A program made the position numbers and the translations under genes. Shown here one piece after another: positions 1 to 8,839 of a stretch of DNA of 64,000 bases; position 1 is the first letter of the stretch, and every line of letters starts with the position of its first letter. A model generated the notes under the pieces. That model ran no database searches. It had not been told where the DNA came from and saw nothing but the letters and a program-made list of their open reading frames with translations. This stretch comes from Phycisphaerae bacterium (GTDB lineage Bacteria; Planctomycetota; Phycisphaerae; UBA1845), in assembly GCA_024102815.1 (NCBI GenBank), contig JAGFJJ010000059.1:1-64000 (forward strand), read 5' to 3'.

Positions 1-84
1 AGGCTTGGGCGGCGATGCCTGCGGCGCCGGCGGTTTTCCCGGCGGGGGCACTGTGGTGTTGGCTGGCGAGCGTCGTCCGAACAT
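1..84 (-). CDS. cpaF: N-terminus of probable Tad pilus ATPase CpaF (runs off left edge)
   Basis: Only 28 codons are visible. An ATG at position 84 (minus) opens a frame beginning MFGRRSPANTTVPPPGKPP and staying open to the edge. A proline/alanine-rich N-terminal tail of this kind is common in CpaF/TadA secretion ATPases. A purine-rich AAAGGCAGAG lies just upstream of the ATG. The gene follows cpaE by 99 nt on the same strand, the usual cpaE-cpaF order. Identity is inferred from position, because no catalytic domain lies in the window. Confidence 0.45.
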   Translation of the reverse strand, partial: MFGRRSPANTTVPPPGKPPAPQASPPKP

Positions 85-183
85 CAAGTCTCTGCCTTTC
101 CGGTTCTTTCAGACGCGCGGCGTCCGAGATTCTCGGGCGCTCGCCGTCCCCGCCGCCGACTCCGGCAGGCGGGCACTTCACCT

Positions 184-1368
184 TTACGATGCCGCGAAGA
201 TTCTGCCGATGAGACCCTTCTTGCGGTTATCCTTATCATCGGACTCGGGCGGGGGTGCGTGCAGACGCTCGGCAATTTCCCGAATAGCTGCCCGCGCCTT
301 GCTTTTCGGACTGTGGGAGCGGAGCGCCTCTCCGAGGTTGATCGCTCCGCTGACGGCTGCCCATTCGTCCGGAACCGAAGCGTATACCGGTAGTCCGAGC
401 GTTTCGGAGACGTCCTCGACCGATAACGACCCCGACTCCTTGCCCGTACGGTTGCAGATCAGCTTGGTTCGCTCGAGGTTGTACCCGCCCTCGCGCATCG
501 CCTCGATGATTCGTGCCGCATTCCGCACCGACGGAATGAGCAAATGAACCACCAGCAGGTTGACGTCGCAAATGTCCAGAACCGACCTGGCGCTCGGGTC
601 TGAGCGGATCGGTCCGTCGGTGATTACGTATTCGTTCATTTGCTGGAGGCAAGTGAGCAATCCGGTACATGAGGCTGCCGTGATCGTCTCCGCCTGAGCG
701 AAGTTTGCCGGTCGACTGAGCACGTGCAGTCCGCTGCTGTGCCGTACCAGCGTGCGCTCCACGATCTGCGGTTCCAATTGCTCGGGTGAGTTGCACAGGT
801 CCGCCAGCGTGTAGGTCGGCTCGACGTCCAGGAACGTCGCCACCTGACCGAATCGATAGTCGAGATCGACGACGGTGACTCTTCCATCCGCCAGGTCAGC
901 CAACTCGGATGCCAAGTTGGCCGCCAGCATGGTCGCACCGACACCGCCGGAAGCTCCCATGACCGTGATCAGTTTTCCGCTTGCGGTATTCGCCACGCGC
1001 TGCATGGCCACGCGGGATACGGCTTCCTGCAGTGATTCCTGCTCGATGGGATATGGCAGGAATTCGCGGACGCCGAGCCGCATCACCTTCAGGATCAGCG
1101 GACCGTCAGTAGAGCGCGATGTCGCAAACACAGCCGCCGACGTTTCCTGAACAAGCTCGCCGATGGCGGGCAATATCGCGTCGGGATTGGGATCGAGATT
1201 GACGACGATGGCGTCGACGGGGAACTGCCGGGCGGCCTGGAGGAGCAGGGCGGCTTCCTCCACTTCCGCTACGATCTTTGCGCTGTCACATCCGTGGATT
1301 AGCGCGCGGAGAGGGCGGGTCAGCTCTTCTTCGGGGTTAAAGACAATGAACCTGACGTCTTGGGCCAT
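184..1368 (-). CDS. cpaE: CpaE-like pilus assembly ParA/MinD-family protein
   Basis: A 394-aa protein starting at MAQDVRF, chosen because AAAGGGTGA lies upstream of this ATG. A longer frame to 1479 exists but has no good ribosome site. Residues 1-125 form an atypical receiver-like domain and the rest is a SIMIBI (ParA/MinD) ATPase domain. CpaE/TadZ proteins localise Tad pilus machinery at the pole or membrane. The P-loop reads GASGGVGATML: both the signature lysine and the Walker A lysine of MinD-type ATPases are replaced, so ATP hydrolysis is doubtful. The later motif VVDLDYRFG fits the switch region. It is the last complete gene of the minus-strand tad cluster, starting about 120 nt after the TadG-like gene ends. 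Confidence 0.85.
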   Translation of the reverse strand: MAQDVRFIVFNPEEELTRPLRALIHGCDSAKIVAEVEEAALLLQAARQFPVDAIVVNLDPNPDAILPAIGELVQETSAAVFATSRSTDGPLILKVMRLGVREFLPYPIEQESLQEAVSRVAMQRVANTASGKLITVMGASGGVGATMLAANLASELADLADGRVTVVDLDYRFGQVATFLDVEPTYTLADLCNSPEQLEPQIVERTLVRHSSGLHVLSRPANFAQAETITAASCTGLLTCLQQMNEYVITDGPIRSDPSARSVLDICDVNLLVVHLLIPSVRNAARIIEAMREGGYNLERTKLICNRTGKESGSLSVEDVSETLGLPVYASVPDEWAAVSGAINLGEALRSHSPKSKARAAIREIAERLHAPPPESDDKDNRKKGLIGRIFAAS

Positions 1369-1485
1369 CGACTCGATCGTCACCCTTTCGCAGGTTGTCA
1401 GCAGTGGAGGATCGGTGGCGGGAACACGCGGGACGAACCCGGTCCGGTTTGACCCGGACCGGGTCCAATCATCCGGCATGGGATC

Positions 1486-3342
1486 TTACTGAATCAGCTC
1501 GACCGGGCGCTGACCGCCGATCCGTTGGAAAATCTCCACCAACTGCGCACTGTACTCCGTGATCGAACCTTCCGCGTGGAAGTGTTCGCCCTGAGTTATA
1601 TCGGCAATTTGCTGCATCAACGCCTGATTCGCCTCGGCTCCGACGCTGACGGCCACGATACGAATTCCAAGCGCTGCTGCGGCCTGGGCTTGTGCGACGG
1701 CATAGGCCGCACCGGCCGATTCTGCCGCCTCGCTCGTTCCGTACGATCCCGTGGCGCTGACGTTCGCGTTTCCGTCCGTCAGCAGGACGATCACCTTGCG
1801 CGACGTCCCACGGGCCCGCGTGCTGGTGAGTTCCTCGATGCCGCGGGCGATTCCGCCCCCGACATTCGTATACGAGTCGTAGTGACCCGCCTGCATCGCC
1901 GAAAGGCGATCGCTGACCTGTGCGAAGTCGTTGGTCAGATCGACTTCGTGCCGTGCCGTAGTCCCATAAATCTCCAGGGACAGCTGGTCGTTCGTACCCT
2001 GGCCGTCCATGAAGTTGGCCAGATATCCGACCGCGTCCTTCACGGCCTGCATCGGCTGTAACGGCACATCCGCCAGTTCCGGCGTCTGGCTGTGGCTGCC
2101 CCGACGCTCCATCAGGTAGTTCGTGAGCGTCTTGGCCCCAAAGCGATACCGGAATGCCGAGTTGGCCTTGTACATTTCGTTGTAGATCGAGTTGACGTAG
2201 TTGTTAATGTAATCACGCCAGATTGGAGCGGATGTTGACGGGCTGCGGCCCATCAGGCTGGCCGTGTAGACCACTTCCGATCCTCCTACCCAATCATTGG
2301 CGTTTCCGGCTTGAGACGCGCTCAGCCCGCGTTTCTGCCAGAGTGGCGGGTTTCCGTTGGCATCGACGCCCAGTCCGCTGTACCACTCGCCAACGCCGAG
2401 CGCGGCCGCGGCGCGATACTGCCAGGCACCGTCGGCGTCGTAGATTGGGCTGGTGAGTGCATTGATTTCGAGCTGATTGTATCCCTGCTGGGCGAGGAAG
2501 CTCTTCAACTGGTTGTCGTTCCAGAACTTATTGTAGCCGAGCTCAACCAGACCGGAGTCGGCCGCCGGGTCATAGCTGCTGTCGACGCTTTCCGTGCCAT
2601 AGCCGAGTTTGGTCATGTAACCCCAGGCGGGTCCCGCAGCCTGTGGCACGCTGCCGTCTCCCTCGATCCACTCAGCAGGAATGTCGTCGATATTCCAGTT
2701 GCTTCCGATGTCGCCCAGCCCACCAGGCAGATTGGCCCAGACATCAAACAGGTTGGTGTCTGTCAACTTGTAGTGACGCAACTCGCTGTCGTCCGAGTGC
2801 GACCCCGAGAGGTCGGCAACAATCGCAATATCGCGCGGCACCATTACGGCCAGCGCCTCGGCGGAAAGGTCGGCGCTCTGGAATCCGAGGGCCTTCGCGA
2901 AGTACAACGAAACGGATCCGTTGGGCGAATCGGCGGTGTGCCGTACGCGCACGCGCACCGCGTCGGGTAACGGAGAATTCGGCGTGAACGTGTACTGATT
3001 GGCGGACGAGTCGAAGTCCGCTCGACCGAAGACTACGTCGGATGTAGGGTCGATGGTCAGCGTGCGGCCGAAAACGGAGTTCTTCTCGGTATACTCCTGG
3101 GCCACGGCCCGCGCCAGGTCTTCCGGGTTTCCTCCGCCGTAGTCGGAGAGTTTCGCTGCCGCGGCGAGAGCCGCCGCGTCGGCCGTGCGTTGCAGGTCCG
3201 CCCGGACGTTGTAGAGTGCGCCGACGTCGACCGTCAGCGCCGCGAATCCCAAGATCACCACGATGAAGACGGCCACCTGCACCGCGACCACCGCGCGTTT
3301 GCGACCGATCTGCATCCCTCCAAGGATTCTGTAGCGTTGCAT
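1486..3342 (-). CDS. tadG: TadG-like pilus assembly protein with von Willebrand A domain
   Basis: A 618-aa protein. The start MQRYRILGG is preferred because GGAGGGTGGAGG precedes it. One N-terminal membrane helix (about residues 22-42) is followed by the Tad-G-like pattern DVGALYNVRADLQRTADAAA. This helix region is a TadE/TadG family hallmark and anchors the protein in the envelope. A vWA fold follows, with a MIDAS-type DLSGS near residue 185 and the later VIVLLTDGNANVS strand. The region between them is large and aromatic/Asn-rich, with no family I recognise. It sits between the secretin gene and cpaE on the same strand. The likely role is in pilus assembly or adhesion at the outer envelope. 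Confidence 0.85.
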   Translation of the reverse strand: MQRYRILGGMQIGRKRAVVAVQVAVFIVVILGFAALTVDVGALYNVRADLQRTADAAALAAAAKLSDYGGGNPEDLARAVAQEYTEKNSVFGRTLTIDPTSDVVFGRADFDSSANQYTFTPNSPLPDAVRVRVRHTADSPNGSVSLYFAKALGFQSADLSAEALAVMVPRDIAIVADLSGSHSDDSELRHYKLTDTNLFDVWANLPGGLGDIGSNWNIDDIPAEWIEGDGSVPQAAGPAWGYMTKLGYGTESVDSSYDPAADSGLVELGYNKFWNDNQLKSFLAQQGYNQLEINALTSPIYDADGAWQYRAAAALGVGEWYSGLGVDANGNPPLWQKRGLSASQAGNANDWVGGSEVVYTASLMGRSPSTSAPIWRDYINNYVNSIYNEMYKANSAFRYRFGAKTLTNYLMERRGSHSQTPELADVPLQPMQAVKDAVGYLANFMDGQGTNDQLSLEIYGTTARHEVDLTNDFAQVSDRLSAMQAGHYDSYTNVGGGIARGIEELTSTRARGTSRKVIVLLTDGNANVSATGSYGTSEAAESAGAAYAVAQAQAAAALGIRIVAVSVGAEANQALMQQIADITQGEHFHAEGSITEYSAQLVEIFQRIGGQRPVELIQ

Positions 3343-3443
3343 TGCCTCCACCCTCCAGATACGAACCGACACACCCATGCAACAGGCTCATGAAGCGTCA
3401 CGTTCGCCTCCGGGAGGGCGATCGACACTCAGCGGTCTTCCCA

Positions 3444-5048
3444 CTACCGCAATTCCGCAGCGCCCGCGTATCCCCACGGGCCATGAACTAGTAGCTCATC
3501 ACGTTGACTGAGGATTGCGGCCGTCGACTCGTCCGGCATATCCTCGCACTCAGGACCCGTACATTCCGCGCGTTCTCTCTGTTCTACCAAGCCTAACATA
3601 TAGAGATCGAAATCACTGGGGCTTTTTACGGAATCTGTTGGCAAGGGAACCGTCTGGTTGGCCTCCAGCGGCGCGACAATTTCGGGCGTTACGAGAATCA
3701 CCAGTTCCGTGAGCGAACGCTGGAAATTAACGGACCGGAACAATGCACCGAGCACGGGAAGATCGCCGATACCCGGCACGCGATTGGCAAGTCCGCGAAC
3801 CTGCTCGTTCAGAAGACCGGCAATGGCCAGCGTCTGACCGCTGCCCATTTCCACGGTCGTCTCGGCGGACCGAGCCGTGAGTCCGGGAACCACGAATCCC
3901 TGGAATTGCACTGCGCTCGAGAAATCGAGCTCGGACACCTCAGGCGCCACGCGCAGGCGAATCCGCTGATGCGATCGGACGACCGGCGTGAAGTTCAAAC
4001 GCACGCCGAACTCGCGAAACTGGATCGTGACCTGATCGATTCCCTGGGGAACCGGGATCGGGAACTCGCCGCCGGCCAGGAATGTCGCCGTCTCCCCGCT
4101 CGTCGCCACGAGATTGGGTTCTGCGAGCACCGATGCGAGAGAATTCTCAGCCATCGCCTTGATGAAAAGCTGCATCTGCACGCGCGGAAAACCCAGCGAC
4201 AGCGTCGTGCTATCCGCGAGCGGGATCCCGTCCGTTCCCGTTAGGAACGGAATCGTGCCCGTCACGGGGAAGTCCGCGGCTGCCCCGATGTTCGACGGAT
4301 TGATTCCACCAACCTGATTGACGAGGAAGGCATCCTTGAAGTCGTCTCCCGCAAGGAAGCCGTTGATACCGAGTTCGCGCACCGCACGGCGATTCACTTC
4401 AGCCACAGTGCAGCGCAGCAGAACTTGATGCTCCCCGGCAACTTCCAGGTGATTCTGAACTGCCGGTTGCGCGCCTTCGCCGCCCAGTCGCGGCAGATAG
4501 AGGTTGGCAAGCTCCTCCATACGCTTGGCCCGCTCAGCGCTCGAGACGGTTCCCAGCAGGATGATGTTGCCGAAAATCGACTTTGCCTCAACATCACCAA
4601 GTGGGTCGATTTTCTTTAGCGCATCACTCAGCTCGCTGAGATCGACTTCGACCGTTACCTCCAGGACGTAGCGCTTCTCGTCCTTGTCCCAGAGTACGAC
4701 GTTCGTCCGGCCGTACCGCTTGCCTGTCAGGAGCAGCTCGGTCGGACTGACCGCCTGGACATCAACAAGGTCCGACGATACGACGTCCGCTCGGGAGACC
4801 TCTACGGATGTCTCGACGATTGCGCTGCGCTCCAGCGGAACGGACACCTGGCGCGATTGTGACGTGACATCGACGACCTTCACGTCAAACCCACCGCGTG
4901 GCGGGGTGGCGGGTTGCGCGGCTCGCAGCGATGTCGGCAGCGCGCCGAATCCGAAGGTTACTAGCATCAGCACCGCGCCGGACCGGACGCCTCGTGCGAT
5001 CGCCGGCAGGACAGGCCTCTGAAGGCCTTTCTGTACGGTAGCGAGCAT
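3444..5048 (-). CDS. cpaC: Tad pilus secretin (CpaC/RcpA)
   Basis: A 534-aa outer-membrane secretin. Residues 1-45 form a basic signal peptide (GAVLMLVTFGFGALPTSLRA). Residues 55-130 match the pilus-assembly N-terminal domain (VVDVTSQSRQVSVPL, ELLLTGKRYGRTNVVLWD). A BON-like segment follows, then the secretin core with VLAEPNLVATSGETATFLAG, GVRLNFTPVV and ELVILVTPEIV. Secretins form the multimeric outer-membrane pore through which the Flp pilus exits. The start codon overlaps the cpaB stop as TAATG, which implies translational coupling. The C-terminal 60 residues are acidic and not conserved. Confidence 0.92.
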   Translation of the reverse strand: MLATVQKGLQRPVLPAIARGVRSGAVLMLVTFGFGALPTSLRAAQPATPPRGGFDVKVVDVTSQSRQVSVPLERSAIVETSVEVSRADVVSSDLVDVQAVSPTELLLTGKRYGRTNVVLWDKDEKRYVLEVTVEVDLSELSDALKKIDPLGDVEAKSIFGNIILLGTVSSAERAKRMEELANLYLPRLGGEGAQPAVQNHLEVAGEHQVLLRCTVAEVNRRAVRELGINGFLAGDDFKDAFLVNQVGGINPSNIGAAADFPVTGTIPFLTGTDGIPLADSTTLSLGFPRVQMQLFIKAMAENSLASVLAEPNLVATSGETATFLAGGEFPIPVPQGIDQVTIQFREFGVRLNFTPVVRSHQRIRLRVAPEVSELDFSSAVQFQGFVVPGLTARSAETTVEMGSGQTLAIAGLLNEQVRGLANRVPGIGDLPVLGALFRSVNFQRSLTELVILVTPEIVAPLEANQTVPLPTDSVKSPSDFDLYMLGLVEQRERAECTGPECEDMPDESTAAILSQRDELLVHGPWGYAGAAELR

Positions 5049-6130
5049 TACTCTGTCTCCTGGAATTCCGAGCTGGGTTCTTCTTGCAACGGTTGATCGG
5101 TGTCCGGCCGATGCGTCGGCGGTGTCACACCGGGACGATACGGCAAAGACGACTGCGTCGGACGCCGTGAACGCGATCCCCCCGCTCGATCGACCGGTCC
5201 GTCCCCGACGCCGATGATCGTCCGCGAGTGGGCGTTTTCGAAAGTCAATCGCTCGATCTTGTTGCCCTTTTGATCCGTCGAGCCGTAGAAGATCACCAGT
5301 CCGTGCGGGGGCGGCGGCTCAGCCACCGGTACCGGGATCGACTCGGGTTGCGGCGGGGCCGTGCCCTGATCCTCCTTGGGAATGAGCCCCAGGAGCTTCG
5401 CGTAGTCGAATACTTCCTCGCCGACCACCTCGACCTTTGCGACGCTTGAGTCTTCCCCGCGCATCGAAAGCGTGATCTTCCCCTTGGTCGAAGCGAGGTG
5501 AAGTTTGGGTGCCTCTTCCTCTGGTACGGCCAGAGTCGCTGACTTCGCCGGCTTGACGGTCGAGTCGGTGCCGCCGGACGTCCCGCCCGTTTCTTGTCCG
5601 ATCGCCAGGACCTCGATGTTCTGGAGAATGGTCTCGGCGATCGTTTGCTTCTTGCGACTGCCGGGCGATTGAACGTCCATCACCGCAATGACGTCGACGT
5701 AGTCTCCCGGTTTGAGCTGATAGGCGACGCCGGAGACTTCGTCGATCTTCACCGACACGGCACGGAAGCCTTCCTTGATCCGGCCCTTCAGTCCGGGCTC
5801 CGTTCCGGGTGGTGCCAGCATCGACTTGAGCAGGGGCGTATTCTGTGCGACGGGCTTGGCCACGACGCGGCGTTCCTTGACGAGGTCCTCCTTGGAGGTG
5901 AGTCGTTCTGTTGCCGGAACGAGCCCGGCGTCCGTCGTTTGGACCTCTTCGATCATTTCGTCCGTCAGCAGGCTGAAGGCCTCGATGTCGTGTTTGGCCC
6001 GTACGAGCGTGATGGTCTGTTTCTCGCTGTTGGCGCCCTGTGCCTTCTTGACGGCATCCACCAGAAATCGAACGGCGACGAGTCCGACGGCCAGACCCAG
6101 CACCAACGGAATGATGGCTTTGCCCTTCAT
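5048..6130 (-). CDS. cpaB: Flp pilus assembly protein CpaB/RcpC
   Basis: A 360-aa protein. The start at MKGKAIIPL is preferred because AAGGGATCGATT precedes it. One N-terminal membrane helix (IIPLVLGLAVGLVAVRFLV) leads into a SAF-type domain (VRAKHDIEAFSLLTDEMIE). A CpaB/RcpC domain follows (GFRAVSVKIDEVSGVAYQL, PGDYVDVIAVMDV, ETILQNIEVLAIGQ). CpaB is a periplasmic protein needed for secretin stability and pilus biogenesis. The C-terminal 90 residues are proline-rich and low complexity. It is the first gene after a 356-nt non-coding gap downstream of the tadE-like gene and is coupled to cpaC by a TAATG overlap. Confidence 0.9.
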   Translation of the reverse strand: MKGKAIIPLVLGLAVGLVAVRFLVDAVKKAQGANSEKQTITLVRAKHDIEAFSLLTDEMIEEVQTTDAGLVPATERLTSKEDLVKERRVVAKPVAQNTPLLKSMLAPPGTEPGLKGRIKEGFRAVSVKIDEVSGVAYQLKPGDYVDVIAVMDVQSPGSRKKQTIAETILQNIEVLAIGQETGGTSGGTDSTVKPAKSATLAVPEEEAPKLHLASTKGKITLSMRGEDSSVAKVEVVGEEVFDYAKLLGLIPKEDQGTAPPQPESIPVPVAEPPPPHGLVIFYGSTDQKGNKIERLTFENAHSRTIIGVGDGPVDRAGGSRSRRPTQSSLPYRPGVTPPTHRPDTDQPLQEEPSSEFQETE

Positions 6131-6486
6131 AATCGATCCCTTGTTCAGTCGAGCCACGACCCCGCCCGCGCGGGTTCCATACGCTGCAAGCGCGATATCC
6201 TTCCGGCGATTCGGCCTGCGGGACCACTTCCCCCGGCCACCCCGGACATGCCCATATGCTTATCGGATCGGATTCGACGCGATTGGACTAACCACGCGAA
6301 AAAGTTCGGCGTCCCGGAGCGAAGACACGCTGAATACGTGTCCCGTCCGCCTCTGGGTGAGGTTGCCGGCGCGGCGCCCGGCGGCGCGCGCGACAGGCCC
6401 GGCGCGTGCCGGGCCATTGTGCATTCGCTGCTGACCTCTGTGGGCCGCTCAATTCGCGGGCCGCGGAAAAGTTATCGGCCTCTGCG
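6131..6486. other. Intergenic gap between tadE-like gene and cpaB
   Basis: A 356-nt gap with no convincing gene. A 90-codon minus-strand frame (6145-6417) has no family resemblance and a proline/glycine/alanine-rich sequence typical of chance frames at this GC. The gap contains a perfect GC-rich hairpin at 6396-6415 and presumably the promoter or leader of the cpaB-cpaC-tadG-cpaE block. Confidence 0.5.
6396..6415. repeat. Perfect 8-bp inverted repeat with 4-nt loop
   Basis: GGCCCGGC, loop GCGT, GCCGGGCC. No T tract follows on either strand, so it is not a classical terminator. It lies in the gap between the tadE-like gene and cpaB and could be an RNA processing or protection hairpin. Confidence 0.6.
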
Positions 6487-6918
6487 TCAACTTCCGCTGC
6501 CGACGCCTTCCTTCCGCATGCTGCAAACGGCGGTCAGGTTGTAATTGTAGGTTCCGAAAAATCCGCCCACGAGCGACACGTCGGAATACGGGATCGAGAT
6601 GCTCACCGTCTCGACCGGATCGGCCTGCGTAGCATGCGTCAACGAGACGGAGTATCCATTCAGTCCCGTGGGCGACAACGCTTCGTCGACCCGCGCCATG
6701 ATCCCCGCGTCGGTCGACGTCTGGAGCGACGCAAAGCGGCAGCCCTCGCGGGCCGCATGCTGAAGCGACTGCCGGATCATGAACACGTAACCAAATTCGA
6801 TGATCGCGAACAGGATCGCGAGAAGCAGCGGAAGTATGACCGCAAACTCCACGATCGCGGCGCCCCGCGCCCGGTCTGATCCGCGCTCACGCACATTGCG
6901 AAACCACCCGCGCTTCAT
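6487..6918 (-). CDS. tadE: TadE-like minor pilin / pilus assembly protein
   Basis: A 143-aa protein. Starts at 6924 and 6918 are both possible. The one at 6918 (MKRGWFRN) has GGGGAG at a good distance, while the 6924 ATG overlaps the cpaA stop as ATGA. The sequence RGAAIVEFAVILPLLLAILFA, then IIEFGYVFMIRQSLQHAAREG, is the TadE hallmark: a prepilin-like Glu five residues into a hydrophobic helix. TadE pseudopilins are processed by the cognate prepilin peptidase, encoded immediately upstream. The C-terminal part is a small extracellular domain with two cysteines. Confidence 0.88.
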   Translation of the reverse strand: MKRGWFRNVRERGSDRARGAAIVEFAVILPLLLAILFAIIEFGYVFMIRQSLQHAAREGCRFASLQTSTDAGIMARVDEALSPTGLNGYSVSLTHATQADPVETVSISIPYSDVSLVGGFFGTYNYNLTAVCSMRKEGVGSGS

Positions 6919-6920
6919 AG

Positions 6921-7475
6921 TCATACTCCCCACCAACCGAATGTGGTCGCTGCAAGAATCAGCAGCGTGCCCGCCGTGAGCGGCACGCCGTACGGAAGCA
7001 ACTGCGACGTACTACCGAAGCTCTTCGCCGAGCCGAACTCCGAGAACATCGTCTTGCTGCTCGAGCACTTCGTCAGGATCACGCCAAAATTGGCCAGCGC
7101 CGACTGCGTTCGTCCCGACGTGACGATCATGATGATCGCCGCAATCGCCCCGAAGATCACGCCGACGAGGAATGAGCAGAACGTCAGCCAGGGCCCCAGC
7201 CATACGCCGATCGCCGCCATGAGCTTGACGTCACCCGCGCCCATCCCATGCATCAGCCACGGCACGATGAGCAGGCCGAATCCCGTCCACATGCCCAGGA
7301 AACCCGTCCATGCGCCGGACCATCCGAAGAAGTACGCCTGCACCGTGAAGCCCGCGATAATCAGCGCGAGGTTCAGCCAGTTCGGCACGCGCTTCTGGGC
7401 GTAGTCAATCCACGAAGCGAGCAGGATCCCGGGGACGAGAACCAGCCAGGTGATCGTGAGGAAGCTGAAAGTCAT
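6921..7475 (-). CDS. cpaA: A24-family prepilin peptidase (CpaA/TadV)
   Basis: A 184-aa integral membrane aspartic protease that removes the leader of Flp prepilins and pseudopilins. Both catalytic aspartate regions are visible: ASWIDYAQKRVPNWL near residue 24 and the GxGD motif in GMGAGDVKLMAAIG near residue 80. Six hydrophobic segments are apparent. The start is supported by AGGAGTCC. The length is normal for the small CpaA class without the N-terminal methylase domain. It is followed with an ATGA overlap by the tadE-like gene. Confidence 0.92.
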   Translation of the reverse strand: MTFSFLTITWLVLVPGILLASWIDYAQKRVPNWLNLALIIAGFTVQAYFFGWSGAWTGFLGMWTGFGLLIVPWLMHGMGAGDVKLMAAIGVWLGPWLTFCSFLVGVIFGAIAAIIMIVTSGRTQSALANFGVILTKCSSSKTMFSEFGSAKSFGSTSQLLPYGVPLTAGTLLILAATTFGWWGV

Positions 7476-7578
7476 TCGATGGACTCCTGGGAAACTCCGC
7501 CCGCCTCATGCGTCACACGAGAAAAGCACGATTCGGGCGCGGCCGCGCTGCCTTCTCCCCCCGGAGAGAATACGATTC

Positions 7579-7616
7579 AAAAAAGGTGGGCGCCACCGGT
7601 TTCGGCGGCGCCCACC
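7579..7616 (-). terminator. Rho-independent terminator after the Flp pilin genes
   Basis: On the minus strand a perfect 10-bp stem GGTGGGCGCC/GGCGCCCACC with a 12-nt loop is followed directly by six T residues. It lies 93 nt after the pilin stop codon. It would separate abundant pilin mRNA from the downstream assembly genes. Confidence 0.9.
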
Positions 7617-7708
7617 CGGCTGTCCATCCCTTTGCCGCGGATCCCCCGGACGCTCCCTCGCCGGTCTTGCGAAACGGACCCGCAGGCGCCGTGCGGTCGG
7701 ACCGGCAA

Positions 7709-7888
7709 TTACATACCGGCCAGCGAGCCCTGCACGTTACCGAAAATGCGGTCCACTTCGCCGCCAAGCAGCGTAATGGTGCCGATGGCAGCCACGATAA
7801 TGAGCGCGAGCATGACGGCATACTCGGTCGCAGTCGGGCCATCCTCGGACTTCAGGAAACGCTTCGTCACATTCAGAAACTGACTCAT
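7709..7888 (-). CDS. flp: Flp family type IVb pilin (copy 1)
   Basis: A 59-aa protein. The basic leader MSQFLNVTKRFLKSEDG is followed by PTATEYAVMLALIIVAAIG, the classic Flp pattern: cleavage after Gly, then a helix with Glu-Tyr at positions 5-6 of the mature protein. It is the major subunit of the Tad pilus. A strong GGAGAGGAGC ribosome site precedes the ATG. It is followed by a strong terminator and preceded by 491 nt of non-coding DNA that separates it from a second pilin gene. Confidence 0.95.
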   Translation of the reverse strand: MSQFLNVTKRFLKSEDGPTATEYAVMLALIIVAAIGTITLLGGEVDRIFGNVQGSLAGM

Positions 7889-8379
7889 CTAATGCTCCTC
7901 TCCTGGATTTGTGGCCGCCGGGCGGCCTGAGGTTTCGCGAGGGTCGTTCAGGACTCGAAAGGTGAGCCTGCCCTCCATACGACACTCGGACCTCCGCAGG
8001 GTCGCGAGCATGGCATTCGGGAAAGCAGCCGGGCTTGACCCGGGTCGCGACTTCCGGTTCCCGTGCGGAGCAGCCGCACCGCAGAACCTCGTCGCTGAAC
8101 CCACGGGCGAGTGCCACTCGCCCGTCACTGTTTCCCGCCTTCACTCTACGAAACGCGCCACTCGCAGGCAAACGCGGCAGGCATGATTTCTCAGCACCGG
8201 CCGCGCCGCGAGGATCACCGGGCGCGCTACAAGTCTCTCTCCGGTCGGCATTGCCGACACGGGGTGCATTGACGCACTGAACGCAGCCGCGCCCTCCGTC
8301 GGCGATGCGGAACAACCCGCACATTGTCGCCGACATGAAAGCCCGACATGAGCCCTGGGCTTTTGCGTTGCTCTCATGA
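7889..8379. other. Non-coding gap between the two pilin genes
   Basis: A 491-nt gap. Open frames are present but none has family similarity or a ribosome site. It probably holds a leader and promoter for pilin copy 1. An imperfect candidate terminator for copy 2 lies at 8338-8363. Confidence 0.45.
8338..8363 (-). terminator. Weak hairpin after pilin copy 2
   Basis: AAAGCCC, a 12-nt loop, then GGGCTTT, about 17 nt past the pilin copy 2 stop. Only three T residues end the stem on the minus strand, so termination would be weak. Confidence 0.35.
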
Positions 8380-8559
8380 TCAGACGCTCGCCACGGCAGT
8401 CGAAATGGCTGCGTAGAGTCCGCCGACCTGCTGGCCGAATGTCTGCATCGTCGCCAGCACGCCGATCGCGATCAATGCCAGCAAAACGGCATATTCCGTT
8501 GCCGTGGGACCGTCTTCCGATCGCAGGAATTCGACCGTTCGTCGAAGTGTCCGCAACAT
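8380..8559 (-). CDS. flp: Flp family type IVb pilin (copy 2)
   Basis: A 59-aa paralogue of copy 1. The leader MLRTLRRTVEFLRSEDG is followed by PTATEYAVLLALIAIGVLA. The SEDGPTATEYAV core is identical in both copies, while the C-terminal halves differ (TFGQQVGGLYAAISTAVASV here). AAGGAG precedes the ATG. It could be a minor or alternative pilin. The next gene upstream, a PDZ protein, is separated by a terminator hairpin, so the pilin probably has its own promoter in 8560-8776. Confidence 0.93.
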   Translation of the reverse strand: MLRTLRRTVEFLRSEDGPTATEYAVLLALIAIGVLATMQTFGQQVGGLYAAISTAVASV

Positions 8560-8776
8560 CGTCCACGCTCCTTCCCCAGCGTGTACCTCGTCGAGGAGAA
8601 TCGGGGACCATCTCCGACCCTGCGCTTCGACTTTGGTGCATCTGTAACTTCGAATACACTGATGAGAAATGCAAAGACTGGCCGTGAAATTCGTTGCTCA
8701 GCAGGGTTCACGGAGAAACGGTCCGAGAATTACCTTGAATGGAACGGCACACTTTGATGGGCGTTGCAGATAAGAA

Positions 8777-8807
8777 GGGCGGACACCCCGGTTGGAGGTG
8801 CCCGCCC
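8777..8807 (-). terminator. Terminator after the PDZ protein gene
   Basis: On the minus strand an 11-bp stem GGGCGGGCACC/GGTGTCCGCCC with one mismatch is followed by TTCTTATCT. It lies 33 nt past the stop of the PDZ gene. Confidence 0.7.
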
Positions 8808-8839
8808 AAATCACGACTCGTACTTGATGTCTACTCGGA

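Noticed and set aside
5..547. 180-codon plus-strand frame over cpaE
   Set aside because: No family features; the minus strand encodes CpaE and the cpaF start.
6145..6417. 90-codon minus-strand frame between tadE and cpaB
   Set aside because: Low-complexity Gly/Pro/Ala translation, no ribosome site, and overlaps the cpaB start region.
8560..8760. Possible sigma-54 promoter upstream of pilin copy 2 (GGCCAGTCTTTGC on the minus strand)
   Set aside because: The GG to GC spacing is one nt short of the -24/-12 consensus and other positions do not match.
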